Assembly: GCA_020630955.1 (NCBI GenBank)
Contig: JAHDIE010000005.1
Span: 91,712 to 155,711, forward strand
Direction: 5' to 3'
DNA: 64,000 nucleotides
From: Saprospiraceae bacterium
GTDB lineage: Bacteria > Bacteroidota > Bacteroidia > Chitinophagales > Saprospiraceae
Shown here in pieces: positions 39,761 through 49,056 of this stretch. The notes under the pieces are model-generated. The model saw nothing but the letters and a program-made list of their open reading frames with translations. It searched no databases and had not been told where the DNA came from. The translations under genes were made by a program, and so were the position numbers. Numbering within the stretch: position 1 is the first letter of the stretch; the number at the start of each line of letters is the position of its first letter.

Positions 39761-41041
39761 TTATTTAGGCAACTCAAATATGAATTTTGTTCCAGTATTC
39801 TCTCCAACATTTTCAACCCATATATTGCCTTGGTGGTTTTCAATAATTTTTTTACAAATGGATAGACCAAGTCCAGTACCTTCATAGTTTCTCCTACTAT
39901 GTAGCCGTTGGAAAGGCTCAAATATAGAACTGTAGAACTCTTTGGCAATACCAATGCCATTATCTTCGATACATAAGGTATGATGTAATTTTGAATCTCT
40001 TGAAGATATCGTAATTGTTGGAAACTTTGATTTATTGTATTTTATTCCATTTTCAATTAAGTTTTGAAACAACAAAGAAAGATATATCCTATTACCTTTT
40101 ACGGTTGGTAATTCCAGAGTGATGATTTTAGCATTTCTTTCTTTCAAATATTCAGAATGTGACCGACGAAATTCCTCTACCAATGTTTCTAATTCAATTT
40201 CTTCTTTATTAATCTCAATCTTAGCCATTCTGGAGAAACTTAAAATTTCCTCAATTAATCGATTCATCCTGCCAGCAGAAGATTCAATTTCGCCTAAATA
40301 CTCCAACTTCTTTTCTTCTTTATTTTGCTGGCCCATTGTTCGCCTTAAAAGGCCGGCAAAGCTTCCAATATTTCGCAATGGCTGTTTTAAGTCATGCGAA
40401 GTGATATAAGCAAATCTTTCTAATTCTTTATTTTTTGACTGCAAAACATTCAATAATCTAGTTTGTTCTTTCAGAATGTTTTTAATCAATTGAAAATATC
40501 TCAATGTTATGATCATTACCATGATGGCACCAAAAACAAAAATTAAAAAGTTATCCTCTTTAGAAACGTCACTTTGTATTATTAATTCAAAATTTTTGGC
40601 AAGGTATGTAACCAATGCGTAGGAGAAAATTGTCAAGACAACAAAAAATATTTTTAAGTTATTGTTTGGCAATAATAAAGCTGCCAACAATAAAACAACC
40701 ACATAAAGAGGTTCAATCCTTAACTCCAAATCATGGATGTAAAATTCAACAGAAACTGCGAATATGCAAATACAAATTTGCGTCGCTGCAGCTGCCAAAT
40801 AGTTGATTTTATTTCTGATGAAGAAAAAACTCATCATTAATAAAAGCAACAATAAAGTCATTCTATAATCAGGATTTGCATCAATACAATCCTTTATTAA
40901 AAAGAAAATCAACCAAGCACAAATTGTAATTTGGATTTGATTTATTAACTGATTACTTGTTCTATCAAATTTGTCAAAAGATTCTACATCTCCTAAGTTG
41001 CTTAATTTATCAAACCAGTTATGTATTCCAGAGCTTTTCAA
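39761..41041 (-). CDS. Membrane sensor histidine kinase (phytochrome-kinase-like HisKA)
   Basis: 426 residues from TTG at 41039-41041, the only start after an upstream stop. Five or six membrane helices lie between about residues 35 and 180, in place of a recognisable extracellular sensor. HisKA has phospho-acceptor His216 in ERFAYITSHDLKQPLRNIG, and HATPase_c has IENGIKYNKS, EDNGIGIAKEFYSSIFEPFQ and GTGLGLSICKKII. The DLKQPLRNI box is the one common in bacteriophytochrome-type kinases. No response regulator is adjacent, so this is an orphan kinase. An imperfect dyad (41054-41069) lies just upstream. Confidence 0.9.
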   Translation of the reverse strand: MKSSGIHNWFDKLSNLGDVESFDKFDRTSNQLINQIQITICAWLIFFLIKDCIDANPDYRMTLLLLLLMMSFFFIRNKINYLAAAATQICICIFAVSVEFYIHDLELRIEPLYVVVLLLAALLLPNNNLKIFFVVLTIFSYALVTYLAKNFELIIQSDVSKEDNFLIFVFGAIMVMIITLRYFQLIKNILKEQTRLLNVLQSKNKELERFAYITSHDLKQPLRNIGSFAGLLRRTMGQQNKEEKKLEYLGEIESSAGRMNRLIEEILSFSRMAKIEINKEEIELETLVEEFRRSHSEYLKERNAKIITLELPTVKGNRIYLSLLFQNLIENGIKYNKSKFPTITISSRDSKLHHTLCIEDNGIGIAKEFYSSIFEPFQRLHSRRNYEGTGLGLSICKKIIENHQGNIWVENVGENTGTKFIFELPK

Positions 41042-41053
41042 CTTTTGTGATTA

Positions 41054-41069
41054 ATAAGTAATAACTTAT
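41054..41069. repeat. Small inverted repeat upstream of the orphan kinase gene
   Basis: ATAAGT and ACTTAT, six bases each, separated by AATA, lying about 13-28 bases before the TTG start. It could be an operator or a weak hairpin in the mRNA leader; it is short enough to arise by chance. Confidence 0.25.
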
Positions 41070-41156
41070 AACCTATGAATCAAAAACTGTGCAAATACTC
41101 CAAAAAATGAATTTTCTCAAATATTTAATGGAATTTACTTTACATTATAGGATCAT

Positions 41157-41969
41157 TTAAGGTTTTATTGCAACAACTTCAACCATTTGTGGACATAACA
41201 TACTTGCACCATCAATTTGTTCCAGTTGGTACAATTCATCCAATGCATATTCCACTTGTTTGGCAGTTAGATGACCTAAGCCAATCATCTTAGGCAAAAA
41301 TATTTCAAGAAAACTCCTTGGCCATTCCCATTCAAACTGTTCGATTGTAACCAATTTTGATAGTGGCCTAGTGCTAATAACCTCCAGACCTAAGTCATAA
41401 AAATATTGAGACAAATTTCTTCCCACATCTATATTTCCCTCCTGATTATTTCTATACAACTGAAATATGGCATCAATCGCTGTTTGCAAAGCCGGCATAT
41501 GAGGTTCTACTTGAAATGTGTTCCAAGCAAAGTACTCTTGAACTGCTATAACTCCCCCAGGGAGCATAGCAGTTGATATTTTTTCTAATATTTTATATGG
41601 ATTTGGAATCCAAGCGAGCGCCCATCGTATAAAAACGCCATCTAACTGATCACCTGTCAAATCCAAATCACCAAAATCAACATTTCTTGCATCTATATTT
41701 AATTGGTGGATTTCGTTAATTCTATTCAGGTAATCAATATATTTAGCAGACTTATCAACTGCGATAACTTTACCGGTTTCACCAACCATATAAGCAAGAT
41801 CAAGTGTGCAGAAACCAGGCCCGCAACCTAGATCTAAAATGGTTTGTCCCACCCCAAAATCAGAAATTTTCCATGCCTGTCTGGCCTCACCAGCCCAAAC
41901 TTGATGTTGAACTCCCAAACGATGTAATTCTGCTCTTTCAGTTCCTAAAATGTAGTCTTTATCACTCAT
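41157..41969 (-). CDS. SAM-dependent methyltransferase (class I)
   Basis: 270 residues. Motif I ILDLGCGPGFCTLDLAYMVG at 44-63, acidic motif II VIAVDKSAKYIDYL, then DGVFIRWALAWIPNPYKILE as motif IV. The C-terminal half is a helical cap. This arrangement is found in small-molecule methyltransferases of the ubiquinone/menaquinone (UbiE)-like group, but no quinone gene is nearby and the substrate is unknown. The gene stands alone, divergent from pgsA. Confidence 0.82.
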   Translation of the reverse strand: MSDKDYILGTERAELHRLGVQHQVWAGEARQAWKISDFGVGQTILDLGCGPGFCTLDLAYMVGETGKVIAVDKSAKYIDYLNRINEIHQLNIDARNVDFGDLDLTGDQLDGVFIRWALAWIPNPYKILEKISTAMLPGGVIAVQEYFAWNTFQVEPHMPALQTAIDAIFQLYRNNQEGNIDVGRNLSQYFYDLGLEVISTRPLSKLVTIEQFEWEWPRSFLEIFLPKMIGLGHLTAKQVEYALDELYQLEQIDGASMLCPQMVEVVAIKP

Positions 41970-42049
41970 AATTTAATTTATACCTTAAATATAATGCTCT
42001 GGCTTATTCATTATTGAATTCACTACCAGAAAATAATCAATAATTAGTT

Positions 42050-42057
42050 TAAATTTG
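42050..42057 (+). promoter_or_regulatory. Possible -7 promoter element for pgsA (TAAATTTG)
   Basis: Fits TAnnTTTG and ends six bases before the pgsA ATG, close to the geometry seen at aroC and the trp leader. No convincing -33 TTTG is present at the usual distance, so the evidence rests on the octamer and its position. Confidence 0.4.
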
Positions 42058-42062
42058 TAACC

Positions 42063-42638
42063 ATGTTTAATGTGCCAAACATTTTAAGTTCGTTAAGAAT
42101 TGTAATCGCCTTAACAGCACCTTTTTTCTTAATTGAAGGAAGTTTGCAAATAAGGTTATTTGTAGGCTTTATTTGCTGTATCGCTGTTCTAACAGATTGG
42201 TTTGATGGCTGGTATGCAAGAAAGTTCAATGCAGTAACCAAAATTGGGAAAATACTCGACCCGATAGCAGACAAAACCCTAGTAATTGTTGTTTTCTCCG
42301 TTTTGGCTTACCTAGATGTTCTTTCGTTCCTATGGGTACTGCCAATTATATTGAGAGAAGTTACAATTACTATTTACCGATTTATCTTTTTACAAAAAAA
42401 TAAAGTTGTAGCTGCTGTAAAAAGTGGAAAAATTAAAACTGTTATGCAAATGTTTACTCTTGCATTAGCCTATACCCTTTTCATGCTCACAAGACATTTT
42501 CCTGAATACTTTTTACCCAGTTACTGGATCATCATGTACATTGCTTTATCCATAACAGTATATCTTACACTACAATCAGGTTATATTTTCTTTAAAAATA
42601 ATTGGAGACTTATCAAAAGAGTCCATAATCTAGTATAA
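42063..42638 (+). CDS. pgsA: CDP-diacylglycerol-glycerol-3-phosphate 3-phosphatidyltransferase
   Basis: 191 residues with about five membrane helices. It opens NVPNILSSLRIVIA, and the CDP-alcohol phosphotransferase motif DGxxARx8GxxxDxxxD is perfect: Asp48, Gly49, Ala52, Arg53, Gly62, Asp66, Asp70. It makes phosphatidylglycerol phosphate, on the path to phosphatidylglycerol. The next gene, starting 3 bp after the stop, encodes a PAP2 phosphatase that could remove the phosphate, completing the step. The start codon is close to a TAnnTTTG octamer. Confidence 0.9.
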   Translation: MFNVPNILSSLRIVIALTAPFFLIEGSLQIRLFVGFICCIAVLTDWFDGWYARKFNAVTKIGKILDPIADKTLVIVVFSVLAYLDVLSFLWVLPIILREVTITIYRFIFLQKNKVVAAVKSGKIKTVMQMFTLALAYTLFMLTRHFPEYFLPSYWIIMYIALSITVYLTLQSGYIFFKNNWRLIKRVHNLV

Positions 42639-42640
42639 TA

Positions 42641-43108
42641 ATGGACAGGGACAAGCCCTTTATTAGATATAAGATTAATGATTGGATTAGGGACTTTACT
42701 TCTCTAGGTAATCCTTTGATCCTATTACTGGTTCCTTTCGCTGTTTTAGGTCCTTGTCAAGCTTTTTACAACTTATTGATTGTACTCACGGTAAATGAGT
42801 TGTTGTGTTCAGCAATTAAATTTTTCTTTCATAAACCTAGACCTGATGGTCAAAAGTATAAAACAATTTTAGAAAAAATTGATGCTGGCAGTTTTCCAAG
42901 TATACATGCGAGTAGAATAACTATTGTTTATACAACTCTTATTCAAGCAACCAACTCATTAGCGTTAAAATTATGTTTCCTGCTTGTTATATTAATTGTC
43001 CTTTATTCCAGAATTGCACTCAAAAGACATTTTTTCATAGATATTTTAGGTGGATTGAGTATTGGTATGCTTTTATACTTTTTATTTCACCAATTCATTT
43101 TCATATAA
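42641..43108 (+). CDS. PAP2-superfamily lipid phosphatase
   Basis: 155 residues with four to five membrane helices. The three-part acid phosphatase signature is complete: K60 to P68 (KFFFHKPRP), PSIH at 86-89, and SRIALKRHFFID (Ser123, Arg124, His130, Asp134). Family members include PgpB, which dephosphorylates phosphatidylglycerol phosphate, and undecaprenyl-pyrophosphate phosphatases. Because it directly follows pgsA and lies 2 bp before the next start, phosphatidylglycerol phosphate is the most likely substrate, by context only. Confidence 0.85.
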   Translation: MDRDKPFIRYKINDWIRDFTSLGNPLILLLVPFAVLGPCQAFYNLLIVLTVNELLCSAIKFFFHKPRPDGQKYKTILEKIDAGSFPSIHASRITIVYTTLIQATNSLALKLCFLLVILIVLYSRIALKRHFFIDILGGLSIGMLLYFLFHQFIFI

Positions 43109-43110
43109 AT

Positions 43111-44271
43111 TTGGAAAAATTCTTAAACATTCTCCACTCCAGCGTTCAAAATGGGAAATTGATAGAGTTAAAGCTAATCAATAAAAAAAATAAATCCCTT
43201 GAATACAATAAGATTTTAATTAAACCTATAAAACTTAAAAATAGAACTCAACTATCATTTGTTTATAGATTCCCCACTAAGGATATCACTAAAAACTACA
43301 ACCACACAAAGTCCGTCCTTAAAATTAAAGAATATTTAAAATCTAACTTTTCGCAAGCAATTGCCTTTACAACAATTGGAGACTACCATTTTATAGTTTT
43401 TCCAAATGGTCATAGCAAGATAAAATCAACTAAGCCAAGCAAACTAAAAAATACAGATTTAAGTCATAACAAAATAAAGAAAAGACTAATATCCCCAAAA
43501 GGCAATATTTATCTAAAAGCCCTAGAAGTAGTCTCTGAGAATGATTTGATAAAAGCTAAAATGAATGCTAAATTTCGGCAAATAAATAAGTTCGTTGAGA
43601 TCATAGATTCATTTAAAAGTGTATTTGAAAAACTTGATTCGATTACTGTCGTGGATATGGGGTCAGGAAAAGGTTATCTAAGTTTTGCCTTGTATGATTA
43701 TCTACATAATACTTTAAAAAAGATAACGAATTTTTCTGCCGTAGAAATGAGAACTCATTTAGTTGAACGAGGTAATAGCATTGCCCAGGATGCAAAATTT
43801 ACGGGTCTCAATTTTGTGGAAAGTACGATAGAAAACTTTGAAGTTAAAAAGACAGATTTATTAATTGCATTACATGCTTGCGATACGGCAACAGATGATG
43901 CAATAGTCAAAGGTGTTTTATCCAATGCAAAACTGATAATTTGTTCACCTTGCTGTCACAAACAGATTCGCAAGGAAATTAATGCAACGGTTGCTATAAA
44001 ACCAATTACAAGATTTGGGATTTTAAAAGAAAGACAAGCAGAAATTGTTACTGATACTATCCGCGCCCTAATATTGGAGTATTATGGATACAAGACCAAT
44101 ATAATTGAATTTATTTCTTCAGAACACACTTCTAAAAATCTATTAATTACTGCTTGTAAAGTTGAAGGCGAGAAAAATAATCCTCATTCTATTTTACAGC
44201 AAATCTCAGATTTAAAAAATCTATTTGGTATCAAGACCCATTATCTTGAAAGCAAATTATTGAACAGCTGA
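43111..44271 (+). CDS. METTL25/GSTCD-like SAM-dependent methyltransferase
   Basis: 386 residues from a TTG at 43111, just after the PAP2 stop codon. The longer reading frame beginning at 42973 would lie over PAP2 coding sequence and is not used. An N-terminal domain of about 190 residues precedes a methyltransferase core: ITVVDMGSGKGYLSFALYDY (motif I), LLIALHACDTATDDAI and ICSPCCHKQI. The HAC...CPCC pattern is shared with eukaryotic METTL25- and GSTCD-like proteins (Methyltransf_32). The target may be RNA or protein. It forms an operon with pgsA and PAP2, and overlaps the convergent ABC gene by 15 bp. Confidence 0.8.
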   Translation: MEKFLNILHSSVQNGKLIELKLINKKNKSLEYNKILIKPIKLKNRTQLSFVYRFPTKDITKNYNHTKSVLKIKEYLKSNFSQAIAFTTIGDYHFIVFPNGHSKIKSTKPSKLKNTDLSHNKIKKRLISPKGNIYLKALEVVSENDLIKAKMNAKFRQINKFVEIIDSFKSVFEKLDSITVVDMGSGKGYLSFALYDYLHNTLKKITNFSAVEMRTHLVERGNSIAQDAKFTGLNFVESTIENFEVKKTDLLIALHACDTATDDAIVKGVLSNAKLIICSPCCHKQIRKEINATVAIKPITRFGILKERQAEIVTDTIRALILEYYGYKTNIIEFISSEHTSKNLLITACKVEGEKNNPHSILQQISDLKNLFGIKTHYLESKLLNS

Positions 44272-45969
44272 TAATAATTTTTTAGTATATTCATTTTGAG
44301 GATTATTGTAAATCATCTCCGGTTTAGCAATTTCAACAATCTTTCCATTATGCATTACTGCCACTTGATCGCTGATAAATCTTACTGCAGCAAGATCATG
44401 GGCTATAAACAATATTGACAATGACAACTTGTCTCTTAAATCCAATAAAAGGTTTATCACTTGTGCCTGAATTGAAACATCTAAGGCAGAAATTGATTCA
44501 TCACACACCAATAACCTTGGCTCTAAAGAAAGTGCTCGAGCAATGGAAATTCGTTGACGTTGACCACCGGAAAATTGATGAGGATATCTGTTTGCATGCT
44601 CCTTTGCCAAGCCAGTTTGAGCCAAAAGATCAAACATTCTAATTTCTGCTTGTTTTTTTGACATCATTCGGTGACTAAGTATTGGTTCTATAATTGCTTC
44701 CCCAATTTTCATTCGGGGATTTAATGATCCATAAGGATCCTGAAATATCATTTGAACCTTTTTCCTATATGCTCTTAGCTCATCATCTTGAATTTTTGAT
44801 ACATCTTGATTCTCGAAATATATTTTTCCTTCATCTGGACTAATCAATTTTGATACTAATTTACCTAGAGTAGATTTTCCGCATCCAGATTCACCAACCA
44901 AGCCTAAAATTTCTCCTTTTCTAATTTGAAAACTAACATCATCCACAGCTTTTGTGTAATCAATTACTTTCCCAAACCAATTTTTTTTTGAAGGAAAATA
45001 TTTTTTAAGATTTTTGATCTTCAATATTTCAGTGTTATCAATTTCCCTCAATAATTTTGGATCTATGGCCACCGAATTATTCAAAAAGTCTTGAACTGTT
45101 GGTAATCTATTGAGGTGAAAATTTTCTTGAGGTCTGCACGCTATTAATCCTTTGGTATATGGTTCTGTAGGATTTGTAAAAATTTCTTCGACAGAACCAG
45201 ATTCAACAACATTTCCTTTGTGCATCACCATCACTCTATCACACAACTGTCTTACCAAGTTCAAGTCATGAGAAATAAATATGGTCGCTGTATTATATTC
45301 TTTTTGAATTTCTCGCAATAAATTTATTATTTCTTTTTGTACAGTCACATCTAAGGCTGTCGTTGGTTCATCCGCAATAAGAACATCTGGATCAGCTGAT
45401 ATTGCCATGGCAATCATTACCCTTTGAAGCTGCCCGCCAGAAGCTTGATGAGGATATGCGTTAAAGATTCTAATCGGATCAGGGAGTTTTACTTTTTCAA
45501 ATAAAGAAATTACCTTTTCCTTGATTTCTAACTTTGAAAGCTCAGTATGTAGGGCCAAAACCTCAGCAACTTGAAGTCCTAATTTCATTGTTGGGTTCAG
45601 ACTGCTCATAGGTTCTTGGAATATAATTGCTATTTTCTTTCCTCTAAATTCTCGAATTTCATTTTCACTTAAAGAAGAGATTTCTTGACCTTTGAAAATA
45701 ATCTGTCCTTTAATATTTGATTTATTTGATGGAAGCAATTTTACAAGACTTAAAACTGAAACTGATTTCCCAGATCCTGACTCTCCTACAATCCCTAAAA
45801 TTTCACCAGCATATAAGTCAAAACTTAAATCTTGAACAGCTGTAGATGCTTTCTCATTGGAAACAAAAGTTATTTTCAGATGATTAACATCTAATATTTT
45901 CTGATTACCTTCCATTGGCTTAAATATAAGTGATTTTCTATAGGTATTTGAGAATAAATGTTCTTTCAA
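44257..45969 (-). CDS. Oligopeptide/dipeptide-type ABC transporter, two fused ATP-binding domains
   Basis: 570 residues. A second start at Met19 (position 45915), giving MEGNQKILDVNHLKITF, is the likelier one. Two NBDs in tandem: Walker A GIVGESGSGKS and signature SGGQLQRVMIA in the first; GLVGESGCGKST and SGGQRQRISIARAL in the second, with a Walker B in each (DVLIADEP, LLVCDES). Each NBD has the C-terminal OppD/DppD/YejF-like peptide extension (NPTEPYTKGL, NPQNEYTKKLL). It powers peptide or nickel/glutathione-type uptake. No permease or binding protein is adjacent. Confidence 0.92.
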   Translation of the reverse strand: MKEHLFSNTYRKSLIFKPMEGNQKILDVNHLKITFVSNEKASTAVQDLSFDLYAGEILGIVGESGSGKSVSVLSLVKLLPSNKSNIKGQIIFKGQEISSLSENEIREFRGKKIAIIFQEPMSSLNPTMKLGLQVAEVLALHTELSKLEIKEKVISLFEKVKLPDPIRIFNAYPHQASGGQLQRVMIAMAISADPDVLIADEPTTALDVTVQKEIINLLREIQKEYNTATIFISHDLNLVRQLCDRVMVMHKGNVVESGSVEEIFTNPTEPYTKGLIACRPQENFHLNRLPTVQDFLNNSVAIDPKLLREIDNTEILKIKNLKKYFPSKKNWFGKVIDYTKAVDDVSFQIRKGEILGLVGESGCGKSTLGKLVSKLISPDEGKIYFENQDVSKIQDDELRAYRKKVQMIFQDPYGSLNPRMKIGEAIIEPILSHRMMSKKQAEIRMFDLLAQTGLAKEHANRYPHQFSGGQRQRISIARALSLEPRLLVCDESISALDVSIQAQVINLLLDLRDKLSLSILFIAHDLAAVRFISDQVAVMHNGKIVEIAKPEMIYNNPQNEYTKKLLSAVQ

Positions 45970-46013
45970 TAAGTGTATATTTAAAGCTGTGACAAAGCAA
46001 TATCAGTTGATAA

Positions 46014-46523
46014 ATGAAATCTCTCTTGGTTACCATAGAAAATGTTAATGAACTAGCCGGTAGAATATTTTCCTGGTCTACAGGTATTATGGTTGTTCTA
46101 ATTTGTATTGAGGTCATCCTTAGATATGTTTTTAATCGTTCATTAATATGGATGGTCGAATTAGAAATATACCTTTTCTTATTTTCATTCCTAATGGCTG
46201 CAGGTTATGCATTTAAACATGATAAACATGTAAGAGTTGATCTATTTTATGCAAATTATTCTAAAAAAAAGAAAGCATGGATCAATCTTATCGGAGGTAT
46301 TTTCTTGTTGACTCCATGGTGTATCATTTCAATTATTGGTTGTCTTCGGTATGCGAATATTTCATGGAGAATTGGAGAAGTTTCGCAGCAGCCAGGTGGA
46401 CTCCCTGCTGTATACTTACTAAAATTCAGTATTGTTTTAGGATTCATTCTTCTTTTGATCCAAGGAATTGCATCAATCATAAAATCAATACTTATTATCA
46501 ATGGAAATGAGGAATTAATTTAA
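46014..46523 (+). CDS. TRAP transporter small permease (DctQ-like)
   Basis: 169 residues with four membrane helices in the DctQ layout: ELAGRIFSWSTGIMVVLICI, an FNRSLIWMVELEIYLFLFSF segment and FKHDKHVRVDLFYANYSKKKK between helices two and three. It is the small membrane subunit of a tripartite ATP-independent periplasmic transporter driven by sodium or proton gradients. The stop overlaps the next start (TAATG). Starts divergently, 44 bp from the peptide ABC gene. Confidence 0.9.
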   Translation: MKSLLVTIENVNELAGRIFSWSTGIMVVLICIEVILRYVFNRSLIWMVELEIYLFLFSFLMAAGYAFKHDKHVRVDLFYANYSKKKKAWINLIGGIFLLTPWCIISIIGCLRYANISWRIGEVSQQPGGLPAVYLLKFSIVLGFILLLIQGIASIIKSILIINGNEELI

Positions 46524-47872
46524 TGGGATATTTAGCAATCATACTTTTCTGTTTAATATTTATTCTCATCTTAAAGGGATATCCCGTTGCCTTTACATTA
46601 GGAGGAGCTTCCATCTTATTTGCTCTTATCGTCTCTTATTTTGCCCCAGAATTAATTAGACTTTCAGATTTTTATATACTTCCATTTAGATTTATGGGAA
46701 TTATAAACAACACCATGCTTATGGCTGTGCCCTTGTTTATTTTTATGGGCATCATGCTAGAAAAGTCTGGCTTGGCAGAGTCTCTTTTAGAAACGATGGC
46801 TATTCTTTTTGGAAAATTTAAAGGAGGACTAGCTATTTCGGTAATTATTGTAGGTGCATTACTTGCTGCATCTACAGGTATTGTCGGTGCAACTGTAGTG
46901 ACTATGGGTTTGATCAGTTTGCCCACAATGCTCAAAAGGGGTTATAAACCTGAATTAGCAACTGGTGTAATTGCTTCTTCAGGAACATTAGGACAAATAA
47001 TCCCTCCTTCAGTAGTTTTAATATTACTAGCAGAACAAATTAGCAGTAATTCCAGAGGTAAATCTCAGGTAGATGTTGGATCATTATTTCAAGCTGCTTT
47101 ATTACCAGGAATTGCATTGGTCGCAGCCTATATTTTATATGTAGTAATTATCAGCAGACTAAAACCAGAATGGGTGCCTGCCATGCCTCAACATGAAATT
47201 AATAGATTGAAAGGAAAAGGTTTTTTGTCAAAAGTATTCAAAGCTTTCATTCTTCCATTATTATTAATTGTGTCCGTCCTAGGTTCCATCTTTGCCGGTA
47301 TTGCTTCTCCTACAGAAGCTGCAGCAGTTGGAGCTATGGGTGCAACAGTTTTAACCATATTTCAAGGAAAATTTAAACTTGAAATTTTACAGGAGGTAAT
47401 GAGACAAACATTACTGTTGACATCAATGGTATTTTTTATACTGTTAGGAGCAACGACATTTACACTTGTTTTTAGATTATTAGGAGGTGATGAATATTTA
47501 ATTCATCTTATCACTTCTGCCAATTTATCTCCAATGTTGTTTTTGGCTATAGTCATGCTGGTTATCTTTATTGCAGGTTTTTTTATTGATTTCATTGAGA
47601 TCATTTTCATTTTCGTTCCTGTTATTACCCCAATCTTTGACCTCTATGAAATTGATATGCTTTGGGTTGGAATATTAATGGCACTAAATTTACAAACTTC
47701 CTTTTTAACACCGCCGTTTGGGTTTTCACTTTTCTATCTAAAAGGTGTTGCCCCTCCTCAAATTTCGACTACAATCTTGTACAAAGGAATCATTCCATTT
47801 ATAATAATACAGCTAATATTTTTAGTGACAATAGTTTTATTTCCTGACCTTATATATATCCTGATCAAATAA
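46523..47872 (+). CDS. TRAP transporter large permease (DctM-like)
   Basis: 449 residues with about twelve membrane helices. Typical text: NNTMLMAVPLFIFMGIMLEK, ASTGIVGATVVTMGLISLPT, IASSGTLGQIIPPSVVLILL, SPTEAAAVGAMGA and LNLQTSFLTPPFGFSLFYLK. It is the ion-coupled transport subunit, partnered with DctQ and the binding protein encoded next. The extended loop near residue 175 (EQISSNSRGKSQVDVG) is as found in the alpha-keto-acid/mannitol subgroup. Confidence 0.94.
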   Translation: MGYLAIILFCLIFILILKGYPVAFTLGGASILFALIVSYFAPELIRLSDFYILPFRFMGIINNTMLMAVPLFIFMGIMLEKSGLAESLLETMAILFGKFKGGLAISVIIVGALLAASTGIVGATVVTMGLISLPTMLKRGYKPELATGVIASSGTLGQIIPPSVVLILLAEQISSNSRGKSQVDVGSLFQAALLPGIALVAAYILYVVIISRLKPEWVPAMPQHEINRLKGKGFLSKVFKAFILPLLLIVSVLGSIFAGIASPTEAAAVGAMGATVLTIFQGKFKLEILQEVMRQTLLLTSMVFFILLGATTFTLVFRLLGGDEYLIHLITSANLSPMLFLAIVMLVIFIAGFFIDFIEIIFIFVPVITPIFDLYEIDMLWVGILMALNLQTSFLTPPFGFSLFYLKGVAPPQISTTILYKGIIPFIIIQLIFLVTIVLFPDLIYILIK

Positions 47873-47879
47873 AAATTAG

Positions 47880-49010
47880 ATGAAAAGAAAAGAGTTTATC
47901 AAAGCTGGAATCTTAGGAACTACTGCCATAGGCCTTACAAGTCTGGTAAGTTCCTGCAACCAGGATGTTAAATCTTCAGAAACTATTTCATCTCCAAATA
48001 TTAACTTCAATAACAGTTATAATTGGCGGATGACAACGGTTTGGGGGAAAAATTTCCCGGTCCTTGGAGAGTCTGCAAATAAATTATCTCAACTTGTAGA
48101 AAGGATGTCTGGTGGGCGAATGAAAATAAAAATTTATGGAAGCGGAGAATTAGTACCCGGGTATGAAACTTTTGATGCCGTTTCTGTTGGAGTCACTGAA
48201 ATGGGCTGTGGTGCTTCATATTATTGGCAAGGAAAGTCCCCTGCAGCTGTATTTTTTACAGCAGTTCCTTTCGGAATGAATGCCCAACAACTCACCTCTT
48301 GGCTTGTTGGTGGAAATCAAGAAGGTTATGAATTGTGGAAAGAAGTTTACGAACCATTTAACCTAGTTCCTTTTCTTGGTGGTAATACTGGAGTCCAAAT
48401 GGGCGGATGGTTCAACAAAGAAATCAAAAATATTGATGATCTGGTAGGTTTAAAAATGAGAATTCCTGGGTTGGCAGGAAAGGTTTTGGAAAAGGCTGGA
48501 GGCGCAGCAATCAATGTCCCTGCTGGCGAAATATTTACGAATTTAGAAAGAGGCGTTATAGATGCTACAGAGTGGGTTGGACCATACCATGATTACAAAT
48601 TAGGGCTGCATAAAGCCGCAAAATATTACTATTACCCAGGCTGGCATGAAACTGGTTCACAAATGGAATTCATTGCGAATTTAGATGCTTGGAAAAAACT
48701 ACCAAGCGATCTTCAAGAAATAGTTAGAACGGCAACATTATCTGTACACAGCTGGATGATTGCGGAATTCGATCAAAAGAATGCAGAATATTTGGAAATT
48801 ATTAAAAAAGAGACGGATGTCCAATTAAAGGAATACCCTATTGATGTCTTAAATGCGCTACGTATTCATTCAAAAAATGCGATTAATGAAATAATAACCA
48901 AGGACAATCAATCTAACAAAGTATATAAAAGTTATCTAAATCATCAAGCTAAATTAAATAGCTGGTCAGAACTAACAGAGAAAGCATATTACAACACTAT
49001 CATTGATTGA
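47880..49010 (+). CDS. TRAP transporter substrate-binding lipoprotein, TakP-type
   Basis: 376 residues. The N-terminus KRKEFIKAGILGTTAIGLTS is Tat-like with KR instead of RR, and a lipobox SLVSSC puts the lipid-modified Cys at 26. The DctP domain shows GLKMRIPGLAGKVLEKAGG with the conserved ligand Arg194, GEIFTNLERGVIDATEWVGP with Glu231/Trp232, and HKAAKYYYYPGWHE, a close match to TakP, the alpha-keto acid (pyruvate, 2-oxobutyrate) receptor. Substrate is most likely a short monocarboxylate or keto acid. Completes the DctQMP operon. Confidence 0.9.
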   Translation: MKRKEFIKAGILGTTAIGLTSLVSSCNQDVKSSETISSPNINFNNSYNWRMTTVWGKNFPVLGESANKLSQLVERMSGGRMKIKIYGSGELVPGYETFDAVSVGVTEMGCGASYYWQGKSPAAVFFTAVPFGMNAQQLTSWLVGGNQEGYELWKEVYEPFNLVPFLGGNTGVQMGGWFNKEIKNIDDLVGLKMRIPGLAGKVLEKAGGAAINVPAGEIFTNLERGVIDATEWVGPYHDYKLGLHKAAKYYYYPGWHETGSQMEFIANLDAWKKLPSDLQEIVRTATLSVHSWMIAEFDQKNAEYLEIIKKETDVQLKEYPIDVLNALRIHSKNAINEIITKDNQSNKVYKSYLNHQAKLNSWSELTEKAYYNTIID

Positions 49011-49056
49011 CGTTTCTTTTCCAAAATTCAAATAGACGATCTACTTACAATTATTG

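Noticed and set aside
39755..39775. CCTAA/TTAGG hairpin between the sugar transporter and the convergent kinase gene as a terminator
   Set aside because: Only five base pairs, no T-run on either strand, and it lies mostly in the kinase coding end.
42973..43110. N-terminal extension of the METTL25-like reading frame starting at an ATG at 42973
   Set aside because: It lies out of frame over the PAP2 coding sequence, including its catalytic SRxxxxxHxxxD region, and gives cysteine- and aromatic-rich text unlike the family. TTG at 43111 right after the PAP2 stop fits better.
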